A stretch of 64,000 bases of DNA from DSWT01 sp035373625 (GCA_035373625.1 DAOSNS010000003.1:62001-126000); one strand, 5' to 3'; counted from the first letter of the stretch, positions 8,108 through 16,132 are shown. Notes: generated by a model not told the origin, from the letters alone. A program made the numbers and translations.

Positions 8108-9085
8108 TCAAGGTGTGACAATAAGGGCGAGAATGAGCAGGATACCTGCGGTTACCAGTAAGGGGATATTGGTCTGTATGGCTGTGCGCCACTCAGGTGT
8201 GGTCATCAGCAAAGGCATGATGACCGATTCGCTGGATTCGTGGAGCATGGCCTGAAATGTAGCAACATCTGCCGGTCGCCTATCAGGATGCAGGGCTAGA
8301 GCTGCGAGAATAGCGCGCTCAACGCCCGGTGAGATCGCCGGATTGATAGCGCGGGGAAGTACCAGGGCTTCGGGGCGCAGAAATCTTTCCCGTGCCGTCA
8401 TCGGCGCGCGTCCGGTGAGTAAGTGATACAATGTCGCCCCCAGAGCGTACACGTCGCTGCGGATGTCGGTGTGAGTATCGTCACCGCCGTATTGTTCGAG
8501 CGGCGTATAAGCAGCCGTGCCTTGTCCCTGCACTACGGTTACCGTGCGCGCTTCATCGCTGGTGAGCAATTTTACAAGCCCAAAGTCTACCAGCTTGATC
8601 AATCCCGAAGGCGTCAACTTGATATTGGACGGTTTGATGTCGCGGTGTAGAATAGGTGGGGTCTGCTCGTGCAGATACGAGAGGGCGTTGCACAGTTGAT
8701 CCGCCCAGTCGAGGACCTGGCTTTCCTCGATGAAGCGGTTCTCTTTCAACGCCTCCTCGATGATTTCGCGGAGGTCATGGCCGGGCACAAAATCCATGAC
8801 CAGATATTCACGTCCTTTTTGGGTGAAGTAATCGGAGACTTTGGGCAGATTGGGATGGTCGAGGCGGGCCAGTACCGAGGCTTCCCGGCGGAATTGTTCC
8901 TGGATCTGTGTCAGCATATCCGGTTCGATGTCGGGATCGGGAGCGATTTCTTTGACGGCACAAATGCGCCCCGGCAGCAGCGTGTCTTCGGCGCGATAAA
9001 CTGCTCCCATGCCGCCCTGACCGATTGGCCCGGCGATGCGGTAGCGGCCCTTCAACATCGTTTGTGGCTCGAGCAATTTGACCAT
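8108..9085 (-). CDS. Membrane-anchored Ser/Thr protein kinase (PknB-like)
   Basis: The 325-residue protein carries all kinase motifs: glycine loop GQGGMGAVY (about 22-30), catalytic lysine K45 in CAVKEI, HRDIKPSN, DFG in LVDFGLVK, and PLEQYGG in the activation segment. One hydrophobic segment at the C-terminus (PLLVTAGILLILALIV) anchors it with the kinase in the cytoplasm and almost nothing outside. I place the start at the ATG at 9085 because the promoter lies at 9093-9121, inside the longer open frame. The gene diverges from an FHA/winged-helix regulator, a likely substrate or partner. Confidence 0.9.
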   Translation of the reverse strand: MVKLLEPQTMLKGRYRIAGPIGQGGMGAVYRAEDTLLPGRICAVKEIAPDPDIEPDMLTQIQEQFRREASVLARLDHPNLPKVSDYFTQKGREYLVMDFVPGHDLREIIEEALKENRFIEESQVLDWADQLCNALSYLHEQTPPILHRDIKPSNIKLTPSGLIKLVDFGLVKLLTSDEARTVTVVQGQGTAAYTPLEQYGGDDTHTDIRSDVYALGATLYHLLTGRAPMTARERFLRPEALVLPRAINPAISPGVERAILAALALHPDRRPADVATFQAMLHESSESVIMPLLMTTPEWRTAIQTNIPLLVTAGILLILALIVTP

Positions 9086-9092
9086 TGGGAAT

Positions 9093-9121
9093 AATATAAC
9101 GCTTGTCCGGCAGCTTGTCAA
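9093..9121 (-). promoter_or_regulatory. Consensus promoter, leaderless with respect to the kinase gene
   Basis: On the minus strand TTGACA (9116-9121), a 17-bp spacer and TATATT (9093-9098) form an almost perfect sigma-70-type promoter. Only 7 nt separate the -10 box from the kinase ATG at 9085, so the transcript should begin at or next to the start codon, with no room for a Shine-Dalgarno. Confidence 0.7.
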
Positions 9122-9153
9122 GAGTTGCTTAGGGTTATCGCATAGGAGGTGTG

Positions 9154-9804
9154 ATGAACGAACAAAGTCCGTATCAGCCGCTTCTGGTGATTTACAAGGG
9201 GACTTTGGCCGGCACGCGCTGGCCGCTGTCTCATGAACCTGTCACTCTGGGGCGTGCGCCGGATTGTGATATTGTGTTATCTGAACGGCAAATCTCCCGT
9301 TATCATGCGCGTATCGAACATGACGCCGACGGCTATCTCCTACGTGATTTGGGAAGCAAGAACGGCACATTTGTCAACGGCGAACAGGTTCGCGGACAAC
9401 CCTATCGCCTTCAGGATGGGGATGAGATTTCGTTGGCGACGACCTTGCAGATGGGTTTTGTGGCCGGTGAAGCCACCCTGCCGCTCGAAGATGTTTTTGT
9501 GCCCGGCCTGTTGGTCGTGGATGAAGCGTCGCGGCGGGTGCGGTTAGGACGGAAAGAGCTTGATCCCCCGCTTTCGCCGGCGCAATTCGCGCTTCTGGCA
9601 ATGCTGGTCAAGTTGGAAGGTGCTGTGGTGACGCGCGAGGATGTGATTCGCTGTGTGTGGCCCGATGCCGCAGGCGGGGTCACCGATCAAGCGGTAGACG
9701 CACTGGTATACCGGCTGCGTGAGCGTCTGGCAGAACTCGACCCTGATCACAACTACATCACGACAGTGCGTGGGCACGGGTTTCGATTCGATAAGCCATC
9801 TTAG
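9154..9804 (+). CDS. FHA domain-winged helix transcription regulator (EmbR-like)
   Basis: The 216-residue protein has an N-terminal FHA domain (about 10-95; GRAPDCDIVLSERQISRYHA and DLGSKNGTFVNGE hold the phosphothreonine-binding Arg, Ser, His and Asn). A C-terminal OmpR-type winged helix follows (about 125-215; LSPAQFALLAMLV, AVDALVYRLRERL, YITTVRGHGFRF). There is no receiver domain, so control by phosphothreonine recognition is the natural reading, as in mycobacterial EmbR, which combines the same domains in a different order. I chose the ATG at 9154 over GTG 9151 because GGAGG (9145-9149) is too near the latter. The divergent Ser/Thr kinase is the obvious partner. Confidence 0.85.
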   Translation: MNEQSPYQPLLVIYKGTLAGTRWPLSHEPVTLGRAPDCDIVLSERQISRYHARIEHDADGYLLRDLGSKNGTFVNGEQVRGQPYRLQDGDEISLATTLQMGFVAGEATLPLEDVFVPGLLVVDEASRRVRLGRKELDPPLSPAQFALLAMLVKLEGAVVTREDVIRCVWPDAAGGVTDQAVDALVYRLRERLAELDPDHNYITTVRGHGFRFDKPS

Positions 9805-9846
9805 TATTTCGCGTAGTCATAAAGGGCAGATCGGATCCTTGTTTCT

Positions 9847-12183
9847 ATGTTTGCATTGAAAAAGAAAATGGCTATGCGAAATCGTCTTGCTGACTTTTTT
9901 TGCGTATTTGGACGCTATGTGGATTACGGCATCGTTTTAGCGTTGCTTATTGGCGTCGTGGCTGCCTGGCCTTTTCTGGCTTATGACAGCTTACCCACAG
10001 CTACCGACGCCGAGCTGCACATTTTCCGCATTGCTGAAGTGGGTTACAGCTTGAAAGCCGGCAATCCCTATCCCCGCTGGGCGGCGAATTTTTACCACGG
10101 CTACGGGTATCCGATCTTCAACTATTATGCGCCCCTGACTTATCACCTTGGAAACTGGCTGACACTGTTTCACCCCGAGCGAGCGGTCGCTGGTGCAAAA
10201 GCAATTTTTGTCGGCTCGGCGCTGCTGGGGGCTGTCGGCGCATATCTTTTGGGACGCGAGTTCGGGGGCCGGGGTGGGGGAGTGCTCGGTGCAGCCGTTT
10301 TCGCCTTTTCCCCTTATATTATGCTCATCAATCCTCACGTGCGCGGCGACCTGGCCGAAGTCCTCGGATTGGCCTGGGTCCCCTGGACACTCTGGAGTTG
10401 GGAACGTTTGTGGGACGATGGGGGAAAGGGAACATTCATTGCGGCGGTTTTTACGGCGTCTGCAACGCTCCTTAGCCACAATCTTACCGGTCTGACTATG
10501 CTGATTCTCTTAGTGGCTCTGTCGGTGTGGCATTGGTTGATTGAAGGGTGCGGTAATCGTTTCGGATGGGCTTTGCTCGCCGGTCTTTTGACCGCGGCTT
10601 TAACGGCCTATTTCTGGTTGCCGTTCCTGCTCGAACGGCAGTACATTCATCTCAATGTTGCCGGTGAAGGGCATTATGACTTCCGTAATCATTTTGTCCT
10701 TTTGAAAGAGCTGCTTGCCCCGCTACGCCGATTAGATTGGCGTGCGACGACCACCAATCCACCGATGACCGCAGGTCCGTTCTCTTTGCTCCTGGCCGTT
10801 GCCGGCCTGGCCACTACAGTGCGACAGCGGCCACGTCTTCGACAACTCCTGTTTTATGCACTCGCGGCCTTATTTTGTCTGTGGTTGATCACAACAGGCA
10901 GTTATCCCCTCTGGGAAAAGGTGCCGGGGATGCAATTCTATCAGTTCCCCTGGCGTTTCTTGGGGCCTCTGGCGGCGTTGCTTGTGCCGATGGCGGCCTC
11001 GCTTGGCAAAATCGAGCTACCTGCCAAACCCTACGCTGCCTTGCTGAGTGGCTGTCTGGGTTTGCTGTTTCTCATCACGCTACCGGGGCTGTACCCCATA
11101 CCCTGGACATCCGACTTCGGCCCGGTAACGCCGCTCACGTTGATCGAGGCCGAGCTGCGGGGACGCTGGCGTGGCACGACCTCAACCAATGACTTCGTGC
11201 CGGCGACGGTCGTGATGATCCCCGGCCCGCAACCATCCCTGCTGAACTCCTACTATCATCCGCCGGTTGACCGCGTCAACCGTTACACCCTGCCCGAAGA
11301 TGTTAGTGTGACTATTCTGGATGATGTCCCCTGGCATAACACCTTCATCACACGCGCGCCGAAAAAATTCCTGCTGCGACTGTATCTCTTCCATTTCCCC
11401 GGCTGGAAGGCCTACGTGGATGGGCAGGAAGTCCCCATCAAGATCGCTAACCCGGAGGGATTCATCACCGTTTGGGTGCCAGAAGGAGAACACCGGGTTA
11501 TGGTGCGTTTTGAGGACACGCCCCCGCGCAGATGTGGCTGGATCATCGCCGGCGTCGGCGGCGTTATCCTCCTGCTTGCCTTGTGGCGATTTCCCAGGAC
11601 ATCCGAAAAATCGCCGGAGACACCTCCAACATCTGCAGACCAAACAACGTTAATGTGGCTGGCAATCTGTTTGGGATGCGGCGTGCTCTTAAAAGGACTG
11701 GTTTTCGACCCTGCCGGTTGGTTTCATTACACGTCACCGCCGGGTGAGGCGTATGCCGCGCGCTACCGGCAGAAAGCCGATTTCGGTGGGGAGATCGCAC
11801 TTTTGGGATTCGATGTATCGAGCACCCGCTTGCGACCGGGGGACACGCTGGATATCAGTGTTTATTGGAACGCAGAACGTCCTATGACCGAGACGTATCA
11901 GTCCTTCGTCCATCTGGTTTATCCTGAAGGACAAATCCGAGCGCAATCGGATCATCTCAACCCTGCCGGTTTTCCAACAAATCTCTGGCCCACAGATCGC
12001 TACATCAAAGATCAACATCGGTTGGTCTTGCCCCCCGACGCGCCCGCAGGTGAGTACGCCATTTCTGTGGGGATTTATCTGTTGCACACCAATCAACGCC
12101 TGCCGGTGTTGTGGGCCGAATCCGGCGCGCGTGCCGATACGGTGATTCTCGACCAAAAGATTATTGTGCGAGACGCGCACTAA
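9847..12183 (+). CDS. YfhO/PTPS-related multi-pass membrane protein
   Basis: The 778-residue protein has about a dozen hydrophobic segments. It begins with the first-loop motif DAELHIFRIAEVGYSLKAGNPYPRW and FNYYAPLTYHLG, typical of the 6-pyruvoyl-tetrahydropterin-synthase-related/YfhO membrane family, whose members resemble GT-C glycosyltransferases. A soluble beta-rich part (about 460-560) follows the main membrane block, then two more segments and a C-terminal beta domain (about 620-775) often seen at the end of Chloroflexi GT-C proteins. It probably handles lipid-linked sugars or surface glycans; no substrate is inferable. Three ATGs lie close together (9847, 9868, 9874) with no convincing Shine-Dalgarno, so the start is uncertain by a few residues. 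Confidence 0.75.
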   Translation: MFALKKKMAMRNRLADFFCVFGRYVDYGIVLALLIGVVAAWPFLAYDSLPTATDAELHIFRIAEVGYSLKAGNPYPRWAANFYHGYGYPIFNYYAPLTYHLGNWLTLFHPERAVAGAKAIFVGSALLGAVGAYLLGREFGGRGGGVLGAAVFAFSPYIMLINPHVRGDLAEVLGLAWVPWTLWSWERLWDDGGKGTFIAAVFTASATLLSHNLTGLTMLILLVALSVWHWLIEGCGNRFGWALLAGLLTAALTAYFWLPFLLERQYIHLNVAGEGHYDFRNHFVLLKELLAPLRRLDWRATTTNPPMTAGPFSLLLAVAGLATTVRQRPRLRQLLFYALAALFCLWLITTGSYPLWEKVPGMQFYQFPWRFLGPLAALLVPMAASLGKIELPAKPYAALLSGCLGLLFLITLPGLYPIPWTSDFGPVTPLTLIEAELRGRWRGTTSTNDFVPATVVMIPGPQPSLLNSYYHPPVDRVNRYTLPEDVSVTILDDVPWHNTFITRAPKKFLLRLYLFHFPGWKAYVDGQEVPIKIANPEGFITVWVPEGEHRVMVRFEDTPPRRCGWIIAGVGGVILLLALWRFPRTSEKSPETPPTSADQTTLMWLAICLGCGVLLKGLVFDPAGWFHYTSPPGEAYAARYRQKADFGGEIALLGFDVSSTRLRPGDTLDISVYWNAERPMTETYQSFVHLVYPEGQIRAQSDHLNPAGFPTNLWPTDRYIKDQHRLVLPPDAPAGEYAISVGIYLLHTNQRLPVLWAESGARADTVILDQKIIVRDAH

Positions 12184-12195
12184 GTCTGTAAAACG

Positions 12196-12222
12196 AAATG
12201 GGGCGGTTTTTCCGCCCCATTT
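12196..12222. terminator. Bidirectional intrinsic terminator
   Basis: AAATGGGGCGG (12196-12206) pairs perfectly with CCGCCCCATTT (12212-12222) around a five-T loop. T-rich sequence follows on the plus strand, and TTTCGTTTTAC follows on the minus strand. It lies between the convergent ends of the YfhO-like and S1-domain genes and can serve both. Confidence 0.85.
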
Positions 12223-12239
12223 TACTTTCTTAACTTGTG

Positions 12240-12932
12240 TTAATCGCGCTGTTGCAACGTGCGACGATAGATGTCATCCATATCGTCGCGCCGGCTCTGG
12301 CGTTGCTTGTTCTTGCGGTTGCGAGATTTGCGCTCATTGGACATCGCTTGCGCTTGCTGGAAAGCGATTTCCATAGGCGAGAGGATGGATTCTTCTTCGT
12401 CGTCAGTCGCGCCCATATCTTCGGCTTCGAGCTGCATGGTCAGATCAATCTGGCGTTTGCGGCGATCGAGCTTCAAGATTTTCACTTCGACCGTATCACC
12501 GAGTTTGACAACCTCGGCAGGATTGCGGACATATTGCCCCATCTCGCGCACGTGCAAGAGGCCGGGGCGTTCTGCACCGAGGTCTACGAAGACGCCGTAA
12601 CGCTCAACGCGCACAACTTTACCGGTGCGAATTTGCCCTTCGGCCAGTTCATCCCACTCCACTTCAGCCGGCTCAACCATCGTCAGAGCAATCCGCCCGG
12701 CTTCAGGATCTACACTTTGCACCCATACTTTGACCTTGTCGCCGACTTTGACCTGATCGCTGACTTTCTTGACCCGCTGATCGGACAGACGGGAAATATG
12801 AATCAACCCTTCTCGTTCAAGCCCCAGGTCAACGAAGGCTCCGTAGAGTTCGGTGCGTGTGATTGCACCCTCCAGACACATCTTGGGTTGAAGATCCTTT
12901 ATTGAGGTTGGTTGTGCTACTTGTTCCGACAT
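12240..12932 (-). CDS. Protein with two S1 RNA-binding domains
   Basis: The 230-residue protein has two S1 domains (about 16-86 and 99-167), each with the GxVxxxxxYGxFVDLG...GLxH pattern, and then an acidic hinge and a very basic C-terminal tail (SNERKSRNRKNKQRQSRRDD) likely to add RNA affinity. It resembles a short ribosomal protein S1-like or general stress S1 protein, acting in mRNA binding or translation. I begin at MSEQ (12932), where a GAGGGAG stretch lies upstream; the open frame extends further but that extension reads through non-coding sequence. It lies upstream of smpB on the other side of a 177-bp gap. Confidence 0.8.
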   Translation of the reverse strand: MSEQVAQPTSIKDLQPKMCLEGAITRTELYGAFVDLGLEREGLIHISRLSDQRVKKVSDQVKVGDKVKVWVQSVDPEAGRIALTMVEPAEVEWDELAEGQIRTGKVVRVERYGVFVDLGAERPGLLHVREMGQYVRNPAEVVKLGDTVEVKILKLDRRKRQIDLTMQLEAEDMGATDDEEESILSPMEIAFQQAQAMSNERKSRNRKNKQRQSRRDDMDDIYRRTLQQRD

Positions 12933-13109
12933 CCGCTTACTTGCTCCCTCGAAGATGAAAATAGTGATTGGGGATTCAGGATTGGAGGCCACGATTCTGT
13001 TTGCCCTTACTCCCCAATTCCCCCTAAAAATACAAGTTAAAGCCCTTTCGATTCCACCGTTTCTGGATAACAAGGCGTATTATAGCGCAGGTGTGTCCGA
13101 TGTCAAATC

Positions 13110-13571
13110 CTATCCGCGTTCAAACTCTTTCCACTCATGCCGGATACGACGCTCGGCGTCGCGTTTGGCGATTGCTTCACGTTTGTCGTATTGACGTTTA
13201 CCCTTAACCAACGCGATTTCCACCTTGGCCAGTTTGCCCTTAATGTACATTCGCAGGGGAATCAGCGTATAGCCACGCTCCTGGGTGCTGTTCGCCAGGC
13301 GCACGATCTCTTTGCGGTGCATCAGCAGCTTGCGCGGACGTTTGGGGTCGTGGGTTTGCTTCCCCGACTGCTCGTAACGCGCGATGTGTACTTCATACAA
13401 CCACAATTCACCGTTGCGAACCTGCACATAGCCTTCAGCGAGGCTCACGCGGCCGGCGCGGACGGATTTGATTTCCGTACCGGTTAACACGATGCCGGCC
13501 TCGTAACGCTCCTCGATGGAGTATTCGTGATACGCCTTGCGGTTGGTGGCGACGACTTTGATTTCACTCAC
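13110..13571 (-). CDS. smpB: SsrA-binding protein SmpB
   Basis: The 153-residue product matches the full length of SmpB. It shows KVVATNRKAYHEYSIEERYEAGIVLTGTEIKSVR, VSLAEGYVQVRNGELWLYEVHIARYE, HDPKRPRKLLMHRKEI and the basic C-terminal tail ending YDKREAIAKRDAERRIRHEWK, which enters the ribosomal mRNA channel. SmpB delivers tmRNA to stalled ribosomes; no ssrA gene is visible in the window. The start lies 1 bp from the stop of the ctp gene, so the two are co-transcribed. Confidence 0.97.
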   Translation of the reverse strand: MSEIKVVATNRKAYHEYSIEERYEAGIVLTGTEIKSVRAGRVSLAEGYVQVRNGELWLYEVHIARYEQSGKQTHDPKRPRKLLMHRKEIVRLANSTQERGYTLIPLRMYIKGKLAKVEIALVKGKRQYDKREAIAKRDAERRIRHEWKEFERG

Positions 13572-13572
13572 A

Positions 13573-14838
13573 TCAATTCCCCGACATCAAATACTCTATC
13601 GCGCGGTCAAGCTGGGGATCCTTCCCGGCCGGCGTCTCTTTGGAATACTCGACTTTAATGTCCGGCTCAAGGCCGTCGCCGTGGATGCTTCTGCCTTTGG
13701 GTGTAAACCATCTTGCAATGGTAACGCGCAACTGCGCACCGTCCGGCAGATCATTAAGACGCTGCACAGAGCCTTTCCCAAACGTTTTTGTCCCGATGAG
13801 CACAGCACGTCCATAATCCTGAAGCGCACCGGCTACGATTTCCGAGGCGCTGGCACTCCCTGAGTCAACGAGGACAACCATCGGAATATCCTCACCCAGG
13901 TCACCGTTGTAGGAATAGAACCGGTGCTCCTCACCTTCGTTGTTCCGTTCAACCGCTACCAACCCTTTGCCCAGAAAAACATCGGCGACTCTAATCGCTT
14001 GATCCAGCAAGCCGCCGGGATTGGCACGCAGGTCAAAAATCAACCCTTTGGGCTTGTTTTTGAGCAGCTCTTTCAACGCATCGTTAATACGATCAGTTGC
14101 ATTCGCATCGAACTCGACCAGGCGGATATAGGCAATGTTGTTATCCAGCATCTTGTACTCAACAACGGGCACTTCAATTCTGGCACGCACGACGGTAATG
14201 GTGATAGGCTCTTCCACATCGGCGCGCATGATTTTCAGTACGGCCTCAGTGCCTGCCGGACCGCGAATATAGCCGATGGCTTCGTACAATCCCAATCCCA
14301 CCAGGGATTGATCGCCTACGGCCAGAACAATGTCGCCGGGGAGTACCCCTGCAGCTTCGGCCGGTTGGCCAGGAATCAGGCTGACGATTTCCAGATAACC
14401 GTCTTCGCGCATACGGACCATAGCGCCGATGCCCTCAAACGAGCCGCTGGTATCTTCGTTAAGGATAGCTGCCGCTTGTGGATCAACGAACGAAGTATAG
14501 GGGTCATCGAGTGTTTGTAACATGCCGCGAACTGCGCCATACGCCAATGTCTTCCCGTCGGGAACCTCGCCGTAGAATTGTTGATCCAAAAGTTCCAGAA
14601 CATCCTGTAGAATCTGATAGTCGAAATTCTCCGCAGCGGGAACCGTGGGCGTGCTGGTGGAGGGTGGGGGGGTAGTCTTTTTCGACTCGGGCGCGGGCGT
14701 GACCGATGGCGGTATGGGTGTGACCGGTACGGGCTTGGCCGTCAACCGGCCGACAGCAAATCCACCCGCGAAGGCGCCGATCGTCAGCGCGGCAACGATA
14801 ACAGCAATGCCTACAATAATTAGAGCTTTACGCATCAT
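13573..14838 (-). CDS. C-terminal processing peptidase, S41 family
   Basis: The 421-residue protein has an N-terminal membrane segment (about 5-28), a Pro/Thr-rich stalk, a PDZ domain (about 115-190, with PAEAAGVLPGDIVLAVGD) and the S41 core. The catalytic serine is in DSGSASASEIVAGAL and the general-base lysine in GTKTFGKGSVQRL. It is a CtpA/Prc-type protease acting outside the cytoplasmic membrane on C-termini of exported proteins. AGGAGAG precedes two adjacent ATGs (14838 and 14835); either may be used. It leads a transcript with smpB. A 14-bp perfect palindrome lies just upstream (14864-14894). Confidence 0.93.
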   Translation of the reverse strand: MMRKALIIVGIAVIVAALTIGAFAGGFAVGRLTAKPVPVTPIPPSVTPAPESKKTTPPPSTSTPTVPAAENFDYQILQDVLELLDQQFYGEVPDGKTLAYGAVRGMLQTLDDPYTSFVDPQAAAILNEDTSGSFEGIGAMVRMREDGYLEIVSLIPGQPAEAAGVLPGDIVLAVGDQSLVGLGLYEAIGYIRGPAGTEAVLKIMRADVEEPITITVVRARIEVPVVEYKMLDNNIAYIRLVEFDANATDRINDALKELLKNKPKGLIFDLRANPGGLLDQAIRVADVFLGKGLVAVERNNEGEEHRFYSYNGDLGEDIPMVVLVDSGSASASEIVAGALQDYGRAVLIGTKTFGKGSVQRLNDLPDGAQLRVTIARWFTPKGRSIHGDGLEPDIKVEYSKETPAGKDPQLDRAIEYLMSGN

Positions 14839-14863
14839 CTTTCTCTCCTGTGGCGTATTATTT

Positions 14864-14894
14864 GAGTAGCGCGGATCTCTGATCCGCGCTACTC
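14864..14894. repeat. Perfect 14-bp palindrome, REP-like
   Basis: GAGTAGCGCGGATC (14864-14877) and its exact complement (14881-14894) are separated by TCT. The inner GCGGATC/GATCCGC arms are the same as in the dispersed palindrome family at 18256, 32017 and the 4.8-kb array, with a different loop. It lies in the 5' region of ctp and upstream of the cold-shock promoter, so termination of a gene is not its obvious role. Confidence 0.75.
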
Positions 14895-14928
14895 TAGCAA
14901 AAGAACCAGATACCTATTTTATCACAAG

Positions 14929-14956
14929 TTGACAATTTGTATAAGCCTGCTATAAT
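14929..14956 (+). promoter_or_regulatory. Consensus promoter of the cold-shock gene
   Basis: TTGACA (14929-14934), 16 bp, and TATAAT (14951-14956) are both perfect matches to the consensus. The predicted start is near 14963, about 127 nt before the GTG at 15090. A complete intrinsic terminator lies in that leader. Confidence 0.85.
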
Positions 14957-14995
14957 CTCTTTTGTAAGCGAGAAGGATTCCCAGTTCTAAGATAT

Positions 14996-15029
14996 AGGCC
15001 TGGACTCTCGAGTCCAGGCCTGTTTTTTT
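14996..15029 (+). terminator. Intrinsic terminator inside the cold-shock leader (attenuator)
   Basis: AGGCCTGGACT (14996-15006) pairs perfectly with AGTCCAGGCCT (15011-15021) around CTCG, followed by GTTTTTTTA. Nothing is transcribed into it from upstream except the promoter at 14929-14956, about 33 nt earlier. It therefore must act on the cold-shock transcript itself. CCAGGC at 15033-15038 could pair with GCCTGG at 14998-15003 as a weaker alternative. Confidence 0.8.
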
Positions 15030-15089
15030 AGGCCAGGCAGTCTGACTCGGAAAATTTTAGTTTGTTCGATTTTGAAAGGAAAAGAAACT

Positions 15090-15305
15090 GTGAGTAATCG
15101 GGAATTTGGAACTGTGAAGTGGTTCAATGGGGCTAAGGGCTACGGGTTTATCTCCCGTGAAGGCCACGACGATGTCTTTGTCCATTATTCTGCCATTCAG
15201 GCGGAAGGCTTTAAGACTTTGGACGAGGGGCAGCGCGTCGAGTTCTCCGTTGAGCAGGGGCCGAAGGGCCTGCAGGCCACCAACGTGGTTGTGGCGAAGG
15301 AGTAG
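15090..15305 (+). CDS. Cold-shock domain protein (CspA family)
   Basis: The 71-residue protein carries the full cold-shock fold with RNP1 (KGYGFI) and RNP2 (DVFVHYSAI) and the start REFGTVKWFNGAKGYGF. It binds single-stranded nucleic acid, melts RNA hairpins and, in the CspA family, can antiterminate transcription. I chose GTG at 15090 because AAGGA (15076-15080) sits 9 nt before it; the open frame reaches back to a TTG at 15072. The leader holds a strong intrinsic terminator, suggesting control by antitermination. An RRM gene follows 6 bp later. Confidence 0.95.
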   Translation: MSNREFGTVKWFNGAKGYGFISREGHDDVFVHYSAIQAEGFKTLDEGQRVEFSVEQGPKGLQATNVVVAKE

Positions 15306-15311
15306 TCAGAC

Positions 15312-15671
15312 ATGTCGAAGAAGATCTATGTCGGTAACATGAGTTACGACACGACAGAGAGCACCTTGCGTGAACTGTTTTCTGCCCACGGTGAGGTTGT
15401 TTCTGTGAGCGTGATTACAGATCGTGATACCGGGCGTCCCCGTGGCTTCGCCTTCGTAGAAATGGCAACCGATGCCGGGGCAAACGCGGCAATCGCGGCG
15501 CTGGATGGGCAGTCGGTTGATGGACGTACCCTCAAGGTGAACGAGGCCCGCCCGCCCGAGTCGCGGGGTGGGGACCGTTCATACGGCGGTGGACGTGGCT
15601 TCGGTGGTCGCGGTGGTGATCGCCGTGGCGATCGCGGGCGGCGCGACCGTAACGATCGTGGCGGTTGGTAA
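15312..15671 (+). CDS. RRM RNA-binding protein with RGG tail
   Basis: The 119-residue protein has one RRM domain (about 3-80) with RNP2 KIYVGNM and RNP1 RGFAFVEM, and a Gly/Arg-rich tail (GGGRGFGGRGGDRRGDRGRR). This is the Rbp architecture known from cyanobacteria and some other bacteria, where such proteins are often cold-induced. The Shine-Dalgarno AAGGAG overlaps the end of the cold-shock gene, so both come from one transcript. A role in RNA chaperoning at low temperature is inferred from the pairing. Confidence 0.93.
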   Translation: MSKKIYVGNMSYDTTESTLRELFSAHGEVVSVSVITDRDTGRPRGFAFVEMATDAGANAAIAALDGQSVDGRTLKVNEARPPESRGGDRSYGGGRGFGGRGGDRRGDRGRRDRNDRGGW

Positions 15672-15706
15672 ATCCAGGCCACAAACAAATCCAATAAAAA
15701 ACAGGA

Positions 15707-15766
15707 AAGGGCCGGCACTTATGCCGGCCCTTGTCATTGGATAAGGTATCCTAAAGGATGCCTTAT
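15707..15766 (+). terminator. Two hairpins after the csp-rbp operon
   Basis: AAGGGCCGGCA (15707-15717) pairs perfectly with 15722-15732 around CTTA. A second hairpin, 15741-15751 with 15756-15766 (one wobble), follows and is trailed by TTGTAAT. The first has a better T-run on the minus strand than on the plus strand; together they probably end the rightward transcript. Confidence 0.6.
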
Positions 15767-16132
15767 TTGTAATAGAACAAAATTTCTATCTCCAAAGCGT
15801 CTTGTAGACGCGAATGTCCATCCTGTGTCCTCCGATGCCCAATTCTACGGGCTACGAGATAAAAGTTCGTGTTTCCCGTGCTTCTGTTCCGTCTGAAGAC
15901 TGCGCCGTGCTTCTGGCGAGGGTCAGCCCTCATATTTTACATAATATATATAGTCGGAAGTTCGGACGGAGTAGTCATTAGTCAAGTAGTCGGTAGTCGT
16001 ATAGTTGCCTGGTCATGTGGTCTTTTAACTAGTCTTTTAACCACTGATAATCACTGACTTCCAACATCCCATAACGACTACCCGACTGACGACTACCTGA
16101 CTACTTGACTAACGACTACCCGACTAAACCAA
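15767..16132. other. Gene-free stretch with inverted repeats
   Basis: No convincing gene is seen. A short palindrome (GCGTCT-TGT-AGACGC, 15797-15811) is followed by a low-complexity part made of GTAGTC/GACTAC words. Its two arms, 15971-16000 and 16089-16119, are inverted copies of about 30 bp with one base difference and one extra base, enclosing 88 nt. Confidence 0.6.

Noticed and set aside
9086..9121. Longer N-terminus for the kinase at 8108-9085
   Set aside because: The near-perfect promoter would lie inside the coding part, and the extra residues match no kinase N-terminus.
12237..12905. 222-codon plus-strand frame opposite the S1-domain gene
   Set aside because: It is the mirror of a clear S1 protein and shows no domain or start signal.
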